A DNA stretch of 47,386 nucleotides, taken from Armatimonadota bacterium (lineage in GTDB: Bacteria > Armatimonadota > Chthonomonadetes > Chthonomonadales > CAJBBX01). Shown here in pieces: positions 44,398 through 47,386 of this stretch. A program made the position numbers and the translations under genes. The stretch is taken from the NCBI GenBank assembly GCA_026392115.1, contig JAPLCQ010000137.1, forward strand, positions 1 through 47,386, given 5' to 3'. The notes below the pieces were generated by a model, which saw only the letters and a list, made by a program, of their open reading frames with translations, made no database searches and was not told the origin of the DNA. Within the stretch, counting starts at the first letter, position 1. The number at the start of each line of letters is the position of its first letter.

Positions 44398-45870
44398 ATG
44401 GAGACCTATGCAACCTACCAGAGCGCCACCACCACCAGCACGACGGGCCGATGGCTGCAGTCGCCTGTCGCCGCCATGCCCGCCCCGCGTCCCGCCGAGG
44501 CCCGGGGAGCCGCGCCCATGACGCCGTCGGGCCTCGACCTGGCCGACGTGGCGGACCGGGCCATGCTGCAGGAGGCCTGGGAGCGCGTCCGCACCCGCAG
44601 CGGCTTCCCCGGCCCCGACGGCGAGACCGTGCCGGAGTTCGCCCGCCGCGCCGGGGAGTCGCTGGCCATCATCTCACGGGCCCTGCTCGAGGGCAGGTAC
44701 GAGCCCGGACGCCCGGACCGCCGCGAGGTCGCCAAGCCCGGCGGCGGCCACAGGCTCTTCACGGTCTACAACGTCCGCGACCGGATCGTCCTGCAGGCCA
44801 TCCGCCTGGCGATGCGCCCCGCCGTCGAGCGGGCGCTGTCGCCGTGCAGCTTCGCCTACCGGCCGGGCCTCTGCGCCGCCGACGCCTCGCGCCGGGTCGA
44901 GAAGATCATGCTGCGCGCGACCTGGCTCGCCCGGGCCGACGTCGCCGGGTTCTTCGACCATGTCCGCCTGGACCTGCTCCTGCCCCGGATCGCCGAGCTC
45001 GGAACCGATGCCGGCTTGCTCAATCTGGTCCGCCGTGCGCTGGACGCCGGCGCCCTGCGGCCGGGCGTCGGACTGCCGCAGGGGTCGTCGCTCTCGCCCA
45101 TGTTCAGCAACCTCTATCTCGCGGCCGTGGACGCCGAGATGATCGCCGCCGGCGCCCGGTTCGTGCGGTACGGCGACGACATCATCTTCGCCTGCCGCAC
45201 CTCCTCCGAGGCCAATGCGGCCCTGCGCCGCGTCGCGGAGGCCGTGGGTCGGCTTGGCCTCTCGCTGAACCAGTCCAAGAGCGGCGTCCAGCCGCTGTCC
45301 GACGGCTTCTGCTTCCTGGGGGTCGACTACGGCTCTTCGGCCTGCGTCTCCACGCCTCCCGTGATGCCGGAGCTGCTCCCGTCGCCGGAGCCGGAGCCGC
45401 GCGAGCCCGAGCCGCCTCGCCCCGCTCCCGCCCGCTGGACCGGCGGCGTGGCGCAGCTGGCCCGTCAGTGCACCGTCCTGCCCGGCATCGAGGCCCGCGC
45501 GGCCCGCGAGCGGAACCTGCCGCACAACGAGCGCGTCATCGTGCTGTTCACTGCGGGCCGGCTGGGCGACGAGGGCGGGCGCTACCTGCATCAGGTCATG
45601 TCGCACTGCTCCGACTACAGCCGCTCCATCTGCGACCGGCGCCTGGCCGAGCTGGACCGCGAGCACCCGCCCATCACCTGCGGCAAGATCCGTGAATGGC
45701 TCGCTGCCATGGGCGACGCGGGGCTCTGCGCCTGCGGCCGGACCTGCCGGACGCCGCTGGACGGCCTGCTGGAGTCGCCGCGCGCCGTGGGCGGTCCGCC
45801 CACCCGCACCCGGGCCGCCGCCGGAGAGCCCTGGCGTCAGGTCTCGGCCGACATGTTCGACGACGAGTAG
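44398..45870 (+). CDS. Reverse transcriptase RT-2 with C-terminal five-Cys (PriL-like) module
   Basis: The 490-residue protein starts at ATG 44398 behind AAGGAGGAA. The RT domain (about 50-310) shows YNVRDRIVLQAIRLAM, FAYRPGLCAADA, D181 in ARADVAGFFD, GLPQGSSLSPMFSNLYL, and YGDD at 258-261. A Pro/Glu linker (about 322-345) leads to a module with C358, C428, C444, C446 and C450. The core is LFTAGRLGDEGG, then PPITCGKIREWL and CRTPL. The C358-C428 and C428-C444 spacings (70 and 16) equal those in RT-1. cas1 follows 11 nt downstream. It probably makes cDNA for Cas1-Cas2 integration, by analogy with RT-Cas1 systems; the C-terminal module may add a primase-like or structural role (inference). Confidence 0.92.
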   Translation: METYATYQSATTTSTTGRWLQSPVAAMPAPRPAEARGAAPMTPSGLDLADVADRAMLQEAWERVRTRSGFPGPDGETVPEFARRAGESLAIISRALLEGRYEPGRPDRREVAKPGGGHRLFTVYNVRDRIVLQAIRLAMRPAVERALSPCSFAYRPGLCAADASRRVEKIMLRATWLARADVAGFFDHVRLDLLLPRIAELGTDAGLLNLVRRALDAGALRPGVGLPQGSSLSPMFSNLYLAAVDAEMIAAGARFVRYGDDIIFACRTSSEANAALRRVAEAVGRLGLSLNQSKSGVQPLSDGFCFLGVDYGSSACVSTPPVMPELLPSPEPEPREPEPPRPAPARWTGGVAQLARQCTVLPGIEARAARERNLPHNERVIVLFTAGRLGDEGGRYLHQVMSHCSDYSRSICDRRLAELDREHPPITCGKIREWLAAMGDAGLCACGRTCRTPLDGLLESPRAVGGPPTRTRAAAGEPWRQVSADMFDDE

Positions 45871-45881
45871 GAGGTCAACCG

Positions 45882-46877
45882 GTGAGCGTACTCTACGTGC
45901 AGGAGCAGGGGGCGTGCATCCACAAGGCCGGGGGTCGCCTCCTGGTGAAGAAGCAGGGATCCACCCTCGGCTATGCCCACCTGCGGGACCTGGACCGGCT
46001 GGTGCTGGTGGGCGCCGTGGAGGTGAGCACCCCGGCCATGGCGGCCCTGCTGGACGGCGGCATCGACATGGTGCTCCTCTCGGCCGGGGGGCGCCTGCGG
46101 GGTCGGCTGGCCGCCCGCGAGAGCAAGAACGTCGACCTGCGGCACACGCAGTTCCAGCGGTACGAGGAGACCGGTTTCCGCCTGGCCATGGCCCGCACCA
46201 TCGTGGCCGGCAAGATCCGCAACGCCCGCTTCCTGGTGCAGCGGTTCGGGCGGAACCATGCCGAGGTCGACGTGGAGGCCGCCGTCGCCGCGCTGGACCG
46301 CTCGCGGCATCGGCTGGACGACCAGTCCGACGCGGCCGCCGTGCTGGGCGTGGAGGGCGACGCGGCGCGGGTCTACTTCGAGGCCTTCGGGCGGATGCTA
46401 CTGGGCGGGTTCACCTTCACGGTCCGCTCCCGCCGCCCGCCTCGCGACCCGGCCAACGCCCTGCTCAGCTTCGGCTACGCGGTGCTGGAGGGGGAGGTCA
46501 CGGCGGCGCTGGCCGGTGAGGGGCTCGACCCCACGGTGGGCATGCTGCATGAGCTCGACTACGGCCGCCCGTCTCTCTCGCTGGACCTGCTGGAGGAGTT
46601 CCGGCAGCCGGTGGTGGACCGCCTGGTGCTGAGCCTCGTCAACCGACGGGTCTTGCGCGAGGAGCACTTCGAGGCGGGTTCCGAGGGCGGTGTCCGGATG
46701 AACGACGCCGGGAGGCCGCTCTTCATCGAGTTCTACCACCGCGCCATGGCATCGGAGTTCGAGGACCGCACGGCCGGCGAACGGACGACCTTCACCGGGA
46801 TCATCCGGCGGCAGGCGCGGCGGATGCGCCTGGCGCTGGCCGACGGGTCGGCCTACGAGCCGTTCGGCCAGCGCTGA
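45882..46877 (+). CDS. cas1: CRISPR-associated integrase Cas1
   Basis: The 331-residue protein matches Cas1. The N-terminal beta domain is LYVQEQGACIHKAGGRLLVKK and DRLVLVGAVEVSTPAMAALL. The helical domain's metal ligands are E158 (GVEGDAARVYF), H223 (MLHELDYGRPSL) and E238 with D235 (LDLLEEFRQP). Together with Cas2 it integrates new spacers. The start is GTG 45882, with AGGAGG 7 nt upstream. It is not fused to an RT or Cas6, unlike the better-known type III RT-Cas1 proteins. All active-site positions look intact. Confidence 0.97.
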   Translation: MSVLYVQEQGACIHKAGGRLLVKKQGSTLGYAHLRDLDRLVLVGAVEVSTPAMAALLDGGIDMVLLSAGGRLRGRLAARESKNVDLRHTQFQRYEETGFRLAMARTIVAGKIRNARFLVQRFGRNHAEVDVEAAVAALDRSRHRLDDQSDAAAVLGVEGDAARVYFEAFGRMLLGGFTFTVRSRRPPRDPANALLSFGYAVLEGEVTAALAGEGLDPTVGMLHELDYGRPSLSLDLLEEFRQPVVDRLVLSLVNRRVLREEHFEAGSEGGVRMNDAGRPLFIEFYHRAMASEFEDRTAGERTTFTGIIRRQARRMRLALADGSAYEPFGQR

Positions 46878-46889
46878 GGAGGCGTGGAG

Positions 46890-47171
46890 ATGGTTCGAGC
46901 GCGCTACGTGATCGCCTACGATCTGGAGGCCGACAAGGGGCGCCGCAAGCTGGCCAAGTTGCTGGAGGGCTACGGCGAGCGGATGCAGTTCAGCCTCTTC
47001 GAGGCCGACCTGAGCAAGGACGAGCTGGCCGAGGTGCTGGCCAAGGCGTCGGAGTGGGTGAAGAGCAACGACAGCCTGCGCGCGTACCCGGTATGCGCCT
47101 CCTGCTGGGCCAAGGCGGAGACGCTGGGGCGCAGCCAGGAGGCGCCCCTGCCCGGCCTGAAGATCGTGTAG
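46890..47171 (+). CDS. cas2: CRISPR-associated protein Cas2
   Basis: The 93-residue protein has the Cas2 ferredoxin-like opening MVRARYVIAYDLEADKGRRKLAKLLEG's strand 1 with Asp in YVIAYDLE, then RMQFSLFEADLSKDEL. It bridges Cas1 dimers in the integration complex. AGGAGG lies 7 nt before ATG 46890; a GTG at 46884 is in frame but too close to that site. The tail has CASC (after RAYPV), a pair seen in some Cas2 proteins. It closes the visible cas operon. Confidence 0.95.
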   Translation: MVRARYVIAYDLEADKGRRKLAKLLEGYGERMQFSLFEADLSKDELAEVLAKASEWVKSNDSLRAYPVCASCWAKAETLGRSQEAPLPGLKIV

Positions 47172-47208
47172 CGGCGCGGGGTAGACTCGCCGAAGGGAGG
47201 AGTGAGCC

Positions 47209-47382
47209 ATGGGACCAGGTAGCCGTTTGCCGCTAACCTCCGCAGAGGCCCAAAACAGGGGGTGGTTAGCGGCAGGATTTGAGCGTGGGGGACTTGGCAA
47301 CAAGCCCGATTCCCGCTATACTGGGTGCAAGCGGGGGGCGGTTAGCGGCGCCAAGCTCGATTTTCGAGCGGAGTGGTCCTAA
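47209..47382 (+). CDS. Possible 57-residue ORF after cas2
   Basis: ATG 47209 follows GGGAGGAG by 7 nt, and the frame stays open for 57 codons to TAA 47380. The sequence is Gly/Arg-rich and matches no family I know. It contains both direct copies of the GGTTAGCGGC motif and a consensus promoter, so the region may instead be a non-coding leader. Only the ribosome site favours coding. Confidence 0.25.
   Translation: MGPGSRLPLTSAEAQNRGWLAAGFERGGLGNKPDSRYTGCKRGAVSGAKLDFRAEWS
47229..47349. repeat. Three copies of the 10-mer GGTTAGCGGC near the right edge
   Basis: One inverted copy (GCCGCTAACC, 47229-47238) and two direct copies (47264-47273 and 47340-47349). The direct copies are 76 nt apart, each preceded by a G-rich run (GGGTGGTTAGCGGC, GGGCGGTTAGCGGC), and diverge straight after. 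A GCTCGA/TCGAGC hairpin lies at 47355-47369. Possibly a CRISPR leader or an outward regulatory region; no array repeat can be defined. Confidence 0.5.
47294..47322 (+). promoter_or_regulatory. Sigma70 promoter pointing out of the window after cas2
   Basis: TTGGCA (47294-47299) and TATACT (47317-47322) are 17 nt apart. Transcription would start near 47329 and leave the window, as expected for a CRISPR leader or a downstream gene. Confidence 0.6.
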
Positions 47383-47386
47383 CGCC

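Noticed and set aside
41063-45870. Diversity-generating retroelement or retron
   Set aside because: I found no near-identical template/variable repeat pair, no Avd-like gene and no clear msr/msd. The duplicated leader is upstream of two different genes and is not A-biased.
47264-47349. Two GGTTAGCGGC copies 76 nt apart as CRISPR repeats
   Set aside because: Only about 14-16 nt agree, the sequences diverge immediately after, and only one interval is visible.

Overview
The window is a gene-dense, very GC-rich stretch of bacterial chromosome with short intergenic gaps, many GTG starts and many ATGA or GTGA stop/start overlaps. The gene content (DUF4838, DUF2961 and DUF1638 proteins, a DUF6784/6785-like multi-pass membrane protein, several uroporphyrinogen-decarboxylase-like methyltransferases, AXE1-like esterases) resembles uncultivated Planctomycetota, Armatimonadota or related phyla. 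I cannot fix the phylum from sequence alone.

Layout. (1) 1-5772, minus strand: a compact operon for a GT39-type membrane glycosyltransferase, a large membrane protein, an ApbE flavin transferase, an HprK-like P-loop protein and the N-terminal part of a WecG/TagA/CpsF glycosyltransferase that runs off the left edge. (2) 5773-10689: a 10-bp tandem repeat, a secreted DUF4838 protein, a secreted alpha/beta-hydrolase, and a small secreted Cys-rich YHS-like protein with a dyad at its promoter. (3) 10828-24765, plus strand: a textbook sigma70 promoter, a short (class I) tRNA with anticodon UAA, then one long overlapping gene run: trpE, trpG, (hairpin tandem repeats), an M24 peptidase, trpD, trpC, trpF, a small membrane protein, trpB, trpA, recO, an MBL hydrolase, a 3-methyladenine glycosylase, a DUF92 protein, a methyltransferase, cmk and plsC. 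(4) 24799-29140: a DUF2961 protein divergent from a GH2 beta-mannosidase. (5) 29276-41020, plus strand: a corrinoid one-carbon cluster (ferredoxin, corrinoid protein, three UroD-like methyltransferases, a homocysteine-methyltransferase-like protein, DUF1638, a SAM methyltransferase) running into sugar genes, two of which are broken: a MocA-type oxidoreductase with an in-frame TAG and a GH35 beta-galactosidase with a frame-breaking deletion. An intact esterase ends the cluster.

(6) 41063-47386 is the most unusual part: a CRISPR adaptation locus built around two different free-standing reverse transcriptases. On the plus strand lie a novel zinc-ribbon protein, RT-2, cas1 and cas2. Divergently, on the minus strand, lie a protein of unknown function and RT-1. 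Both RTs carry the same C-terminal five-cysteine module, with an identical 70-residue and 16-residue cysteine spacing, which resembles the Fe-S domain of the primase large subunit (PriL). Each minus-strand gene is preceded, about 70 nt upstream, by a copy of the same structured leader element. No effector genes and no CRISPR array are inside the window. The right edge holds a promoter pointing outward that could belong to an array leader. This RT-1/RT-2/Zn-ribbon/Cas1/Cas2 combination is my candidate for an undescribed system.
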